This document shows positions 11,776-23,063 of a stretch of 64,000 bases of DNA, in pieces. Where the stretch lies: the NCBI RefSeq assembly GCF_933775445.1, contig NC_065876.1, positions 16,988,001 to 17,052,000 on the forward strand, given 5' to 3'. Origin of the DNA: Argentina anserina (lineage: Eukaryota > Streptophyta > Magnoliopsida > Rosales > Rosaceae). Positions within the stretch are counted from its first letter, which is position 1. Every line of letters starts with the position of its first letter. The translations under genes were made by a program, and so were the position numbers. Below the pieces are notes generated by a model, which was not told the origin of the DNA, ran no database searches, and saw only the letters and a list, made by a program, of their open reading frames with translations.

Positions 11776-13160
11776 TCAAGTTCTATACTCAACAAACAAC
11801 TGCGGATATCTTGTCTTCATATCCGACTCTAGTTCCCAAGAGGCATCGCCCTCATCATGATGGCTCCACAACACCTTGACTAGCTCTACTTCTTTCCTCT
11901 GGAGTTTCTTTGTGGATCTATCCAGAATACAAACCGGCTCAATAACAAATGTGGCATTTTCCTTCACCTCTATGGATCTATGATCAATTACATGCGACTC
12001 ATCAGGTACATACCTCCTCAACATAGAAATGTGGAAGACGTTGTGAACGCCAGACATGCTAGTAGGCAAGGCTAGTAGATATGCTAGTTCTCATACCTTC
12101 TCAAGAATCTCAAAGGACCCAACATACCTCAGAGCCAACTTCCCGTTCTTGCCAAATCTCACTACACCCCTCATAGGTGAGACTTTTAGGAACACATGAT
12201 CGCCGATCTCGAATTCAACATGTCTCCTCTTTAAGTCTGCATAGCTCTTCTGTCTACTCTGCGCGGTTCGGATCCTATCTCGAATGATCGAGATATTCTC
12301 CGTGGTTTCCCGAACCACCTCCGGGCCCATTAGTGCTTCATCGCCAACCTCGGCCCAATAGGTAGGTGATCTACAATGAAAAGCCTCATAAGGGGCCATG
12401 CCGATGCTAGAATGGTAACTCCTATTGTAGACAAATTCAATCAACCTACATGGTCCTCCCAGCTTACTTTAAAATCAAGCATACAAGCTCTTAACATGTC
12501 CTCCATCACCTAATTCACCTTTCTATATGTCCATCGGTTTGAGGATGAAAAGCAGTACTCATATCCAAGGTGGTACCCATAGCCTTTTGCAAACCACCCC
12601 AGAACTTCGACGTGAAACGTGCATCATAATCAGAAACAATAGAAACCAGAGCTCCATGAAGTCTCACTATCTCATCAACATATAGCTTCCATATCACGTC
12701 CATGGAGTACTTCATTGACACTGGAGGAAAATATGCCAATTTCGTCAGCCAATCGACAATCACCCATATCGCATCGTGACCCTTCTTGGACTTAGGCAGT
12801 CCAGTCACAAAATCCATGCGAGCAGGTCGTTGATGTTCTGCTTTCACTTGCTGACACATAAGACACTTTGATACAAATTCAGCCACGTCTTTCTTCATCC
12901 CGTTCCACCCAGAATTGTCTGCATTGGTCCTTGTACATCTTGGTGTTCCCTGGGTGTACTGTATAACGAGAACGGTGTGCTGTGCGAAGGACCTCCTCCT
13001 TGAGATCAGTACAATTTGGAACGCACAATCTTGTCCCAAACATCAACCCTCCATCAGGTCAACTCTCCACTCGGATGGACATTCATCAAGCGTATCAACT
13101 ATAAGGTCTGCCAACTTAGCTTGTGAGAATTTATCTTGTGCCTGACCCTGAATGATCTTT
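11776..13160 (-). pseudogene. Tekay integrase and chromodomain-like tail
   Basis: The frames 12515-13039, 12091-12444 and 11776-12069 follow one another on the minus strand. They contain the integrase core (DFVTGLPKSKKGHDAIWVIVD, VSIVSDYDARFTSKFW, FHPQTDGHIER), the GMAPYEAFHCRSP segment, and a C-terminal HNVFHISMLRRYVPD followed by the chromodomain-like part. The pieces are out of frame with each other around 12500 and 12080. The core shows the first two acidic residues (WVIVD, SDYDARF). The element is inactive. Confidence 0.8.
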
Positions 13161-13164
13161 GAGA

Positions 13165-14380
13165 TTAATGTAGGTTGCACATAGCACTACCAAGAAAGAC
13201 CTTTGGTTCTCTTCCCGATGGCACCAAGTCAAATTCCGATGCAGTTTCGAGCATAATCCATTCTTGAACCATAAGAGAAGCTACCATACCCCTTGGTTTC
13301 CTACTCAAGGCATCGGCCACCACTTTTGCTTTCCCAGGGTGATACTCCAAGGTGAAGTCATAATCCTTAAGGAGTTCAATCCATCTCCTCTGCCGCATAT
13401 TCAATTCCTTCTGTGAGAATAGATATTTCAAACTCTTATGATCATAAAAGAGTTGAAATATTTCACCATACAAGTAATGCCTCCAAATCTTTAAAGCAAA
13501 AACAACTGCAGCGAGCTCTAGATCGTGGGTGGGGTAGTTCTTCTCATGGACCTTTAACTGTCTAGAACCATACATAACCACTCCTCCATGCTGCATCAAC
13601 ACAAATCCCAAGCCCTAGAGCGAAGCATAAATGTAAATGACATATCCGCCCCTACTAGTGGGAATTGTCAACATTGGAGCCGTGGTCAAGCTGGTCTTTA
13701 GTTTGTTGAAGGCCTCCTCACATGCTTATGTCCACACAAACTGAACGTCCTTCTTGGTTAACTTGGTCAATGACGATGCAATACTAGAAAACCCTTCAAT
13801 AAACCTCCGGTAGTAACCTGCCAAACCAAGGAAACTACGAATCTCAGTAGGGTTCTCTGGACGACTCCAACTCTTCACTGCCTCCACTTTTGACGGGTCT
13901 ACTAATACTCCATCCTTTAAGACTATATGACCAAGGAACTTGACTTCTTCCTTCCAGAACTCACACTTCTCGAGTTTGGCGTACAATCTTGCTTCCTTTA
14001 AGGTCTGCAACACCGTTCTCAGATGCACCACATGCTCTTCTTGAGAGTTGGAGTATATCAGAATGTCATCCACAAACACTACAACAAACTCATCCAAGTA
14101 CGGGCTAAAGATTTGGTTCATCAAACTCATAAACATAGCTGGTGCATTTGTCAGACCAAAAGGCATCACCACAAACTCATAGTGTCCATACCGGGTCCTA
14201 AAAGCTGTCTTCGATATATCTTCTTCCTTCAGTCTGAGTTGATGGTAACCGGATCTCAAATCAATCTTAGAGAACACCGTAGCTCCTCTAAGCTGATCCA
14301 ACAAGTCATCAATTCTAGGCAAGGGATACCTATTCTTGATGGTCACCTTATTCAATTCCCTGTAGTCCACACATAACCGT
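13165..14380 (-). pseudogene. Tekay reverse transcriptase and RNase H
   Basis: The minus-strand frame 13726-14370 begins with [20 protein letters not shown] and carries the RT core with FVDDILIYS at the catalytic site and [12 protein letters not shown] at its end. RNase H follows at 13165-13611 with [24 protein letters not shown] and the connecting [17 protein letters not shown] stop near 13616 and another near 13726 separate the two. Length and order match gypsy pol. Confidence 0.85.
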
Positions 14381-15905
14381 ATATACTACCACAATGTCTG
14401 CAATAGTTACTTTCTGATCTACAGATTCCACATGTGCCAAAACTCCTATTCTCATGGCATTATCTGACTTGAGATAACGATAACGAAACACTGGTTCTCT
14501 AGGCCTATGGAAGAACACCACCATGTCAAAGAAATCAATCAATACATGCTGCGGTCTCAACCAATCAATTCCTAGGATCACATCATCGGTGTGGTCCGGA
14601 ATCACTATCAAAGAAGTAGAGAATTCTCTACCTCCAATTACAATAGGACAAGCCTTGCAGATTGTCTCCAGTTCGAGGGACACTCTAAGAGGTGAAGTGA
14701 CACATAGAGAGTTTCCAAGAGGTGTAGGATTCATCCCTAACATCTTCACTACCGAACTAGCAATAAATGAATGCGATGCTCATGTATCAAACAGTAGTCT
14801 AGAAAGGTAGTCAAAAATAGATAAAGTACCTTCCACTCCTGTGTCGCGCTGACCCACTACAAACACTCTCGCTTGACCTACTGGTAACTGTCTCTGCTGA
14901 TGTTCTTGTCTACTCTGCGGAGGTCGGGTACAATCTTTAGCAATATGTCCCACTTGCCCACACTTAAAGCAGCATGTTCTTTTTGATTTCGGACAAGTGG
15001 TGGCGTAGTGCCCCATTTCGTTGCAGACAAACACCTTACTGATGTCAGCGGTCTAACAAGTGCAGTCCTAATAGATGGAGATGCTGCCTTAGCCGAAATC
15101 TGGTGATAGGGTCTTGGCCTCTTCCAAAATCCACTATTCGGTCCTTAGGACCCGTTTCCTGAACTGATTGCCTTGTCTTTTCCTCTAGTGTCCATATTTT
15201 CCACATCTCCTCCGCGAGTCTTATTCGCCTGTTCCAAATTCAGGGCACTCTCATACATCAACTCCTTGGTAGATAGACAAAGTGCTGATATGATGGTCTT
15301 GTACTCTTGCTTAAGTCCTCGTAGAAATTTCTGGGCTAAGGAGGTTGCACCCATTGGCCTGACAAACCGGTACAACTGTGCAAAACTGGCCTCATACTCC
15401 CTAACAGTCATATCTCCCTGTACTAGATCAAGGAACTCAAGTTCCAATTCCTCCTGCACTGTTGCTAGAAAGTAATTTTCTCAAAAGAGTGTCGTAAAAC
15501 CATCCCAAGTCATAGTAGACACATCCACAGTCTGTCTCGTGCTCTTCCACCAATTCATAGTATCATCTTTTAAGAAGAATGTGGCTATCATCCTCTTCTA
15601 TGTCTCAGAGCACACCATCATCTCAAAGTAGGTTTCCATACTCTCAATCCAATGATCCGCTACCATATGATCCAGGCCTCCATGAAATGATGGCGCTGAT
15701 AGACTACTGATGTCCTTGATCAGCTTGAACACACGACCATCGTCTCTAATGACTGCAGCGGGGTCAACCTATTCTTCCTGTGGTGCCACCTCTTTATAGA
15801 GGTTCTTCAAATTGCGGACTCGGCCTCCGGCCCTAGCTCGGCCTCGGCCTCTTGCCATTCCTCGGCCTTGTGCACGACCCTTCTCCAAATTCATCACCTT
15901 GAAAC
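14348..15905 (-). pseudogene. Tekay gag, zinc knuckle and protease
   Basis: The minus-strand frame 15145-15459 contains the gag stretch QEELELEFLDLVQGDMTVREYEA and RFVRPMG. The 14780-15034 frame holds a CCHC knuckle (CCFKCGQVGHIAKDC) preceded by a second, partial one. The 14348-14749 frame holds protease sequence with VILGIDWL. Stops and frame breaks fall near 15055, 14780 and 14370. The gag N-terminus up to about 15890 is visible only in scattered frames. Confidence 0.75.
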
Positions 15906-16167
15906 ATTTAAACACTTAGTCAATAATGTGAAGTCTTGAATCCGAATAAAATAGATTCAACATATATTAACTTAAGATATTCAAAAAGAAGGTGAATCAT
16001 CGAAGTATTGTCACAATACTTACTAGAGGACCAAACATTTAAGGTGTGGCTCCTAACACTCTTGCGTACCCAGCGACATATCAATACCGAAGCATGTGAT
16101 GGGGGTCCGCTGCAGTCGGGCCATCGCTCCTGGATGATATTGATAGATCGCCAAATACACAACCTAC

Positions 16168-16179
16168 GCTCTGATACCA
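16168..16179 (-). other. tRNA-Met-type primer binding site
   Basis: TGGTATCAGAGC on the minus strand lies two bases after the 3' end of the 5' LTR. This is the usual initiator-tRNA-Met primer site of plant gypsy and copia elements and fixes the LTR border at 16182. Confidence 0.8.
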
Positions 16180-16181
16180 AC

Positions 16182-18022
16182 TGTCACGACCCCGAAATTT
16201 CAAGTATGAAACTCGAAAATCGAAGCCATGAAAACTCAAAAACAATCTCAATAAATCGAAATCATCTTATCGTCACAGCGTATCATTACTGAGTTCACAA
16301 AACATCTCAGTCGAATTGATTATTACAAAACAAATTTATAATTCAAGCATTATATCAAATGGAAATGAAAATCCTCTCAATCCTCACCATAAAATAAAAT
16401 AAGGAAACTTTGAAGTCTTCAGAGTAGTCCGTCAGTTCTGCTAATCCACACCTGCAGAACTATCCCCTACACCATCGAATAGGTGCACCGGGATTGTAAA
16501 CACAAACCTGGTAAGCTTTGCAGCTCGTATGAGTAAAACAAAAATATAACTCGTGTATAAATACAAAAGAAAAGTACTAAAAATATTTAATTATTAATGT
16601 ACTCATGAGTCAATGGACGACCCATCTGGTTGTCCAATAATATTTGAAAATATAAGTGCTCATGAGAAATCGGGCAACCCATCTGTTTACTTAAATACAT
16701 TTATAATACGGGTACTCATGAGCACAAAATACTCATCTGTTACCCCTCATGCAGTACGCCGCCAAACATTGGGCAACCATCTATTACCCAATATCTAAAA
16801 AAATATGGGTACTCATAAGCCGGTAACCCATATGTTACCTCTCATGCCAGTACACCAGCAGACAGACTAGAGCTCTAACTGTATCGTAACTGTCGCCCGG
16901 CCAAGGCTAGGTTCCGACATGCCAACACGTCCGAAGACAACAAAAACGTTTTAACATAACTCAAGTTAAAACCACGTACAAAACAATCCTCACATGTTAT
17001 TGTACAAACCAAGTGACATGCTCGAATAAATAAATATCAATGTCATAAATGAACTTATTTGAAAACGGGATTATGACAGTATATAATATAGCAACCCATA
17101 TATATGTATCGATTCTTACCAATTATACACATACATAACCCACTATATCATATACATATCATAGTTCAATCTTTTTAAAAAAAGTGTAATTATGAATCTC
17201 CGTTAAGGGTAGATTCGTCACTATGAGATTTTACTCACCTTAGTTTCTTGAGCGTATTTCCCACAATACTAAAAGCAATTCCTTCACTCAATTAATCGAT
17301 CACCTAGATTGAAGAAGAAGTGATAAGAAACGTTACGTAAAACCTCAAATGCTGAAACAGTACTAATGTGTTACTGTTCAGCAATTTTCAGTTTTTACGA
17401 AATTACTGTTCACAAAATACTATTCACATATTACTATTTATATACGTACTGTCTACGTGTTACTTTTCATATACGTACTATTTACGTATTACTCTTCATA
17501 TACATATTGTTTACATCTTACTTTACTTATAGAGCTTTTGAGACCAGCGGTGAGAGCCACAGACTTCCGGTTGGTGAGATCGCCGGCGACGAGTTTTTGA
17601 GAGAGAGAGGGTCAGGGAGAGAGAGAAGAGAGAAAGAGGAAAGCTGCGGGTAAGAGTTTCCGAAAATAAAAACCCTAGCTCCTAAAATTTCCTTTTTATA
17701 CCTTTTTCCAAAATCGGAAACTAACTTCCGTCATTAATAACTTTCACGTACGATATCCGATTAGAGCGCGTGACATGTCAACGAACTCGTATCGATGACC
17801 TCTACCAGTTTCGTGAAGGAAGTTTTCGGAAATGAGCAACGGAGTAAAAGTCGACTCCCGCGTCGCGGAAACGTAACGTTTTTCTAATTTAGATTTCCGA
17901 CGACGGTTCCGTTTTCGATTTGACAACGTCGCGAGCAAGGCTAATGCGGTTTATTAATTTTACAACCTTTATTAATTTCTAAGAATTCAAATAATTTGAT
18001 TCCAAAAAATCGGGTCATTACA
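16182..18022 (-). repeat. Tekay 5' LTR, 1841 bp
   Basis: On the minus strand it starts TGTAATGACCCG and ends GGGTCGTGACA, a TG...CA LTR with an imperfect inverted end. The primer site directly follows. A stretch at 17341-17530 rich in TACTGTTCA/TACGTACT units has no counterpart in the 3' LTR. Confidence 0.75.
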
Positions 18023-18303
18023 TTGCAGGTGGGGATTAGCATGCTCGGAGAGTTTACTCGGAGGATCACTGAAGGTTTCCTTCTTCTGTTGTGGTGAGAA
18101 TTGAGTGAATAGTACATTTCCAATTGTTTTAATACTTGAGTGTATAAACTGGTGATGTATTATTCAAATCGACTGAGTCGTACTATGAAGTCAGTTTCGA
18201 TATATTGTTGTTGTAAGATGATTCAAATATATTTGGAATTATTTTAGAGTTTTCATGGCTTCGAATTCGAACTTTTATCATTCGAGATTTCAGAATCATG
18301 ACA
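18023..18303 (+). repeat. Inverted partial Tekay-type LTR
   Basis: This stretch matches the 3' end of the Tekay 5' LTR in the opposite orientation: shared landmarks are GCAGGTG.GGATTAGCA, GGTGAGAATTGAG and GAGTTTTCATGGCTTCGA, ending TCATGACA. It therefore belongs to a second Tekay-like element that read on the plus strand. Its end abuts the receptor-kinase exon at 18304 directly. Confidence 0.65.
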
Positions 18304-19015
18304 GTTTTGTTAGACATCAGCTTGACTGCAAAAGTCGCTGATTTTGGTCTCTCCAAGTCCATGGGTAACAGTGGGAGGGATCATGTCTCTACTCATGTTA
18401 AAGGGACAATGGTCAGTTTTCATTAACAGTTGTAACTATAAATATATCAAAATCGAAATAGAAAGTATGATGTTCGAAGTAGGTTTAACTAGCCTTTGAA
18501 TTATAATTATTTTTAGGTCTTGACGATTTTACTTACATGCATAGACTAAGCACCCCCTTGATGAGAGATACATGGATCCTGAATATTACATGACGCAACG
18601 ATTGACTGAGAAAAGTGATGTTTATGGTTTTGGAGTGCTGATATTGGAGCTCCTTACTGCAAGAAGACCGGTTGAACAAGGAAAATATATCGTGCGAGAA
18701 GTACGATGACAATGGACAAGAATAAACAATTATACAACCTTCATGAAATCCTGGATCCAGCCATTGGTTTGGGACCAACACTCAAGGGTTTAGAGAGGTT
18801 TGTGGATCTTGCAATGACTTGTGTTGAAGAAGAAGAAGAAGAAGCCAACAGGCCTACAATGGGTGAGGTGGTGAAAGCGATTGAAAGCATTATGCAGCGT
18901 GCTGGTCTGAACCCATCGGCATCCACTTCCGCAAGCTATGAGGATCAGGCAAGGGTTGTTAAGCATCCCTACAGCAATGAGGCCTTTTATTATAGTGGAG
19001 CATTTCCAGCTTGAA
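18304..19015 (+). pseudogene. LRR-VIII receptor kinase pseudogene, kinase C-terminus
   Basis: At 18305-18413 the frame reads LLDISLTAKVADFGLSK and HVKGTM, the activation segment. After an intron-like gap, about 18568-18708 gives [20 protein letters not shown] and [10 protein letters not shown] one-base loss at about 18708 shifts the frame into 18706-19014, which contains FVDLAMTCVEEEEEEANRPT, MGEVVKAIE and a C-terminal NEAFYYSGAFPA before the stop. This is the tail of At5g49760/HPCA1-like kinases. The glycine loop, catalytic lysine and HRD motif are missing, and an LTR end abuts the exon. It continues the LRR piece at 5400-5840. Confidence 0.75.
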
Positions 19016-20047
19016 AGATAGAGCCGCGGTTGAAGGCATGATTTTACAACTAGAATTTTCTGTACATGCATGAATATTAGGAGCTTGATTCATGAAGTTT
19101 ATAACAGCTTGTTAATTGAGCATCATTCATGGATAATAATAAAAATTTACAGCTCCCATATCTATGTCCGAGATGATTGTGGTGAATGCAAGGCGGTATT
19201 ATAGCTAGACCTCGACCATATTTACAGGCTGATCGAAGCGGAGGCCCTCAGAGCTGGGCGGCTAGCTTGTTGGTGGCTGTATCAAGGATGGGCCGAGATC
19301 GATGTTGAAACGTCCCGACTAATAGATATAGGGTTTAGTCTGCATATTACCAATAGGAATAATTAATGGGATATACTCGTAATTGTACTACTATATTTTG
19401 TGAGTTGTGACTTTGATGTCTATATAAAGAGGGATTCAATGATCTGGTCGACTTACAAAGTTACAATTACCCAGCCTCGGCCTCGTAGAAGATCGGAGTC
19501 AGCCCCACAAATACGACTCTTGCTTTTATATTTCACGCAGGAATCGGTGGAATAGCTAGCTCTTGAACTTGGAATACCAACTAGAAGAGCGGATAGCTTT
19601 TGGGGATTGCATCGATTCATTAATTAAGCACCAGCTACCTCTAAACCAAGCAGGTATTTCGATCTGAATTCCAAAATTATATTCATGCCTTTAATGATTG
19701 AATGTGAACAAATCACCATATGGAATATGAACCCTATATATTTTGTTCGTAATTTCAGATTTTATGTCTTCATATATTCTTATTCTATGTGAAAATTTGA
19801 TGCATGGAACTCTAAATCTATGCAAATAATTTGATTTAATAAATTTTAAATGATTTATGTTTTCGATTGTTTGGAAAAAGGAAGAAGGAAGAAGAAAAGA
19901 ATTAGGGTTATCGGGACTATTAAGTGTCGTTTAATTTCTGAACTGAATCTTGGCTAAACATAAGCTGCCCGGAAACAATCATATATGACTGCCATAGTTA
20001 CAATAAACAGAACAAATTAAAAAAACAGTACAACATAGATAAACTGC
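19016..20047. other. Intergenic, no gene recognised
   Basis: No coding frame is supported. A stretch at 19297-19560 starts TGTTGAAACGTCCCG and contains a TATA-like TCTATATAAAGAGG at about 19420, so it may be an LTR relic, but no duplicate copy or target-site duplication was found. Confidence 0.35.
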
Positions 20048-20860
20048 TGTAGAACGCGAAGCTGAAAACAAACAAGAATGCAGACACGTGTACAAATAAA
20101 ATGTAATTTATTTAATATCAAGCGCGGGGTTACAATCTTTGTGAACTCCTCTGATTCTATCTCCGTATATGACTTGGCTCAAGGGTGACGTGCACTTGAT
20201 CTTGATAATTTGAGTTTGATTTGGATTTGGATTTAATGAAGAACGAGCGATTTGGCCGCTTGATGATTCTTCGTGGACTTGAGTTTGGATTTGGATTTGA
20301 TGAAGAACGAGCGATTTGGTGGGTTGACGATTCTTCGTAGACTTGATGATCTTCGTGGATTTGAGAGACTTCGGGATTTGTCGAGAGTGATCTTGCTCAA
20401 GTGATTTTTTCTCTTTCTTCTCCAATCCAAAAATCCCCATTTCCTTCATGTTGAAGGGGGTATTTATAGTGTCAAGGTTTCTATTTTGTAGAATATTATA
20501 ATGACACTAAAATAATAAATTTCTTTAATTGTATAATTAAATCAATATGTATTTTCTGATTAATTGAAAATTAGTTATTCTCATTAATAAATTAAACAGA
20601 AAATAATTGATTTAATTATAGCCGTTAAAGAATTTTATTAATTTAATCAAATGTCCGATTACCATTTCGAATCGTCAATGACATTCAATTTTCGAAATCA
20701 CGTAGCTTTGATTACGATCATCCGTTTATGTGCTGACACGAGTTTTATTCGGATCCGCACTAACTTTGTTAACTTTTGGGCCATGTGTGCAATTTTTTCG
20801 GGCTCTTGGTCAATTTAATCATTTAACGAAGATAATTTACTTCATTAAATTTCGTCTACT
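20048..20860 (-). repeat. 3' LTR of the gag-protease element
   Basis: It matches 25099-25980 throughout. It contains two units of an internal repeat of about 65 bp (GATTTGGATTT...GAAGAACGAGCGATTTGG...ATTCTTCGT), against three in the 5' LTR. The right end has lost a few bases compared with the other copy (GTCTACT against TGTCTACA). Confidence 0.8.
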
Positions 20861-20861
20861 T

Positions 20862-23060
20862 CAATTTCAAAATCTTCATGATCGTCTTCCTCTACGGCAT
20901 CTGCTTCTGCCACCGTGACATGATAAGAGGTTTGGACAATGTCATCATCACCGTCATTATCGAGGTTGCTATCTCCTTTTTGGCCAGTGAATATGATGGT
21001 ATGTTGCTTCACTTTGAGTTAATCCGTGGAATCCACTTCCAACACACAATGCCTCTTCATGCGTGACGGGATAAGACTTCGGATTTCCTTCCTCTCCGCT
21101 TGACCATAAGTCGTTTTCCTCTTCCATATCTGTCGTTCCTTAGGTGCCTGGATCATTTCCAACGCGGGCTTTCGCGGAATGAGGTTTGACTTTTGCTGAT
21201 CTTTGTCTGAACTTGACATCATTTTGAATACAGAAGTCCGAGTGGTTGAACTACCGATGCGATTGAAGACTGAACCTCTACTTGCTATCATGTTCACACG
21301 GTTAAAAACCGACACCCTAGTGATTGATCCTTCAATACGTTCAGATGTTGCTCTTCCGGAATTTGGACGAATGCGATCGAACGACGAAATGCGAAGGGTT
21401 GACTGAAACTCTTGACTCTTCTCTTCAACTACCTCGACACTGATATGTTGCACATTGGCTCACCCCGCACTTTTTCTTCCTGAAATTCTGATTGGCTTGC
21501 TCGAAGTGAAACCGAGACCAGCTTTAGAAGAATCAACGGTTGCCCCTTGCTCTCTTAACTTCTTTTATGGCTCATCGAGCTCATGCGCCATCTTTTCTGT
21601 AGCTTGGTCGTCTTTCTTGCTTGATGAACCAAATTCATATCCGGCCTTTTCTAACAGCTTGTATGCGTTAGGATCGAACCTTTCACTTGTTCTTTTCTTG
21701 GGCAGCGATCCATGTTCCGTCTTACCTTGAATTGGTTTGCAAAACCCTTTTAATGGCTGCTTTGTGGGATTTCGGTTACTCACCTTTATTAATGGCAATG
21801 TTGATTCTTCCCTCAAACATTTCACATCATCCTCTTCTAGTTTTCGTGGGAACTCTTGTGACTTTGTTCCCACAAATGGAGACTCCCCCTTCCTTCGTCT
21901 AGACTTCGGAACATAGCGAAGGACCGGAAAGGTATGACTGGCTTTTTTTTCTGCAGACGATGTTGCCACTTCAGATGAGACTTTTTGCGACATTTCACCA
22001 TGAAGCTCAATGTCTTTTGATTTGACATCATTCTCCCTAACTTTAGCGCCTTTCCCCGTGGAGAGTACTCCGACTGGAAGGTCCTCTTTCATTGACTCCT
22101 CATCTGTGTAGAATTTAGAATCCGCAAAGTATGATTCGGCTTCTGTGAAAGGTTTGGTATCTCCTACCACGGTTTTCACACCTCCGCGATAGAACTTGAA
22201 GCATTGGTGCAAAATGGATGGCACGATGCCATTTTCATGTACCTATGGTCGTCCCAACAACAAGTTGTACGAGGTCTTGGCATCGATGACATGGAACAAG
22301 GTGTTTGGTTTTAGCTCTCTAATGTCCATGTCTAGTCTGATCATCCCTATCGCTCTTTGTCCTCCTTGGTTGAAACCTTGGATCATGAGACGACTCCTTG
22401 ACAACTCATCAACGTTGATGCCGAGTTGAGACATGGTTGACTTGGGCATGATATTTACTGTTGATCCTCCGTCTATGAGCATGCGATTCAACTTCCGCTC
22501 TCGCATGTACCCTGCACAAAAAGAGGCCGATTATGTGGCTTAGAGCCCAATTGGAGGTCATCATCCATGAAGTGAATGGTATCACAATATGCATCACACA
22601 CGCCACATTCCTTCATGCTTGTGGAGTGTTTTCCTACGTCGATAAGCAACTCCATAAGTGCGCATCTCGTTGATTTTGGCAATTGCATCAAGTCAGAGAG
22701 GCTAAGTTGGAAAGGTAGACTCTCCAATTGTTTCAACACCTCATTCTTCTTTAACACTTGACTTGCACCTAGTTCTCTTGTTTCAGGCTTTTCATCTTTT
22801 TTGGAGCTGACTTCACAACTTGTGGCCATTGAAGTGACATTCGGTTGTTTTGTAGGCAATTGCTCTATTGAAAAGTTCCGGCGAAGAGGTTTCCACAAAT
22901 ATGGAATGACTTTCGTTTCAAAATTTCCTCGTCCATTATCCTCCATTCGGGGAGGTGATTTCTTATGACTTGGTCGGGCAACCGGTGAGTTTGATATCAT
23001 ACCTTTGCGAGTTCTTCTCCGGGTGACCAATATCCATCCTTCATCATCAGCATTAGAGGC
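20862..23060 (-). pseudogene. Protease and C-terminal region of the gag-protease element
   Basis: The frame 22243-22506 contains MLIDGGSTVNIMP, the active-site region of a retropepsin-like protease, and YNLLLGRPW near its end. The frames 21565-22224 and 21019-21453 follow as a lysine- and serine-rich region. The latter carries a repeated SVFNR(V/I) motif that recurs in Tat-type gag-pro proteins. The final acidic stretch ends near 20862, where RT would be expected in an autonomous element. Stops near 22490, 21563 and 21456 interrupt it. The DGG in place of DTG/DSG is common in this lineage. Confidence 0.7.
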
Positions 23061-23063
23061 AAC

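Larger units (their letters stand above)
11247..18022 (-). mobile_element. Ty3/gypsy chromovirus, Tekay/Del type
   Basis: Domain order on the minus strand is gag, CCHC zinc knuckle, protease, RT, RNase H, integrase, chromodomain-like tail. That order places it among chromoviruses, and the tail with LVKVLW...ASWE...MKTRYPQLF suggests Tekay/Del. The 5' LTR (16182-18022) begins TGTAATGACCCG on the minus strand and is followed by a tRNA-Met-type primer site TGGTATCAGAGC (16168-16179). A polypurine tract GGGGGG lies beside the 3' LTR at about 11748-11753. Stops and frame breaks occur in every domain. TTGCA occurs at 11242-11246 and again at 18023-18027, a candidate duplication, but the LTR lengths disagree with that left border. 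Confidence 0.85.
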
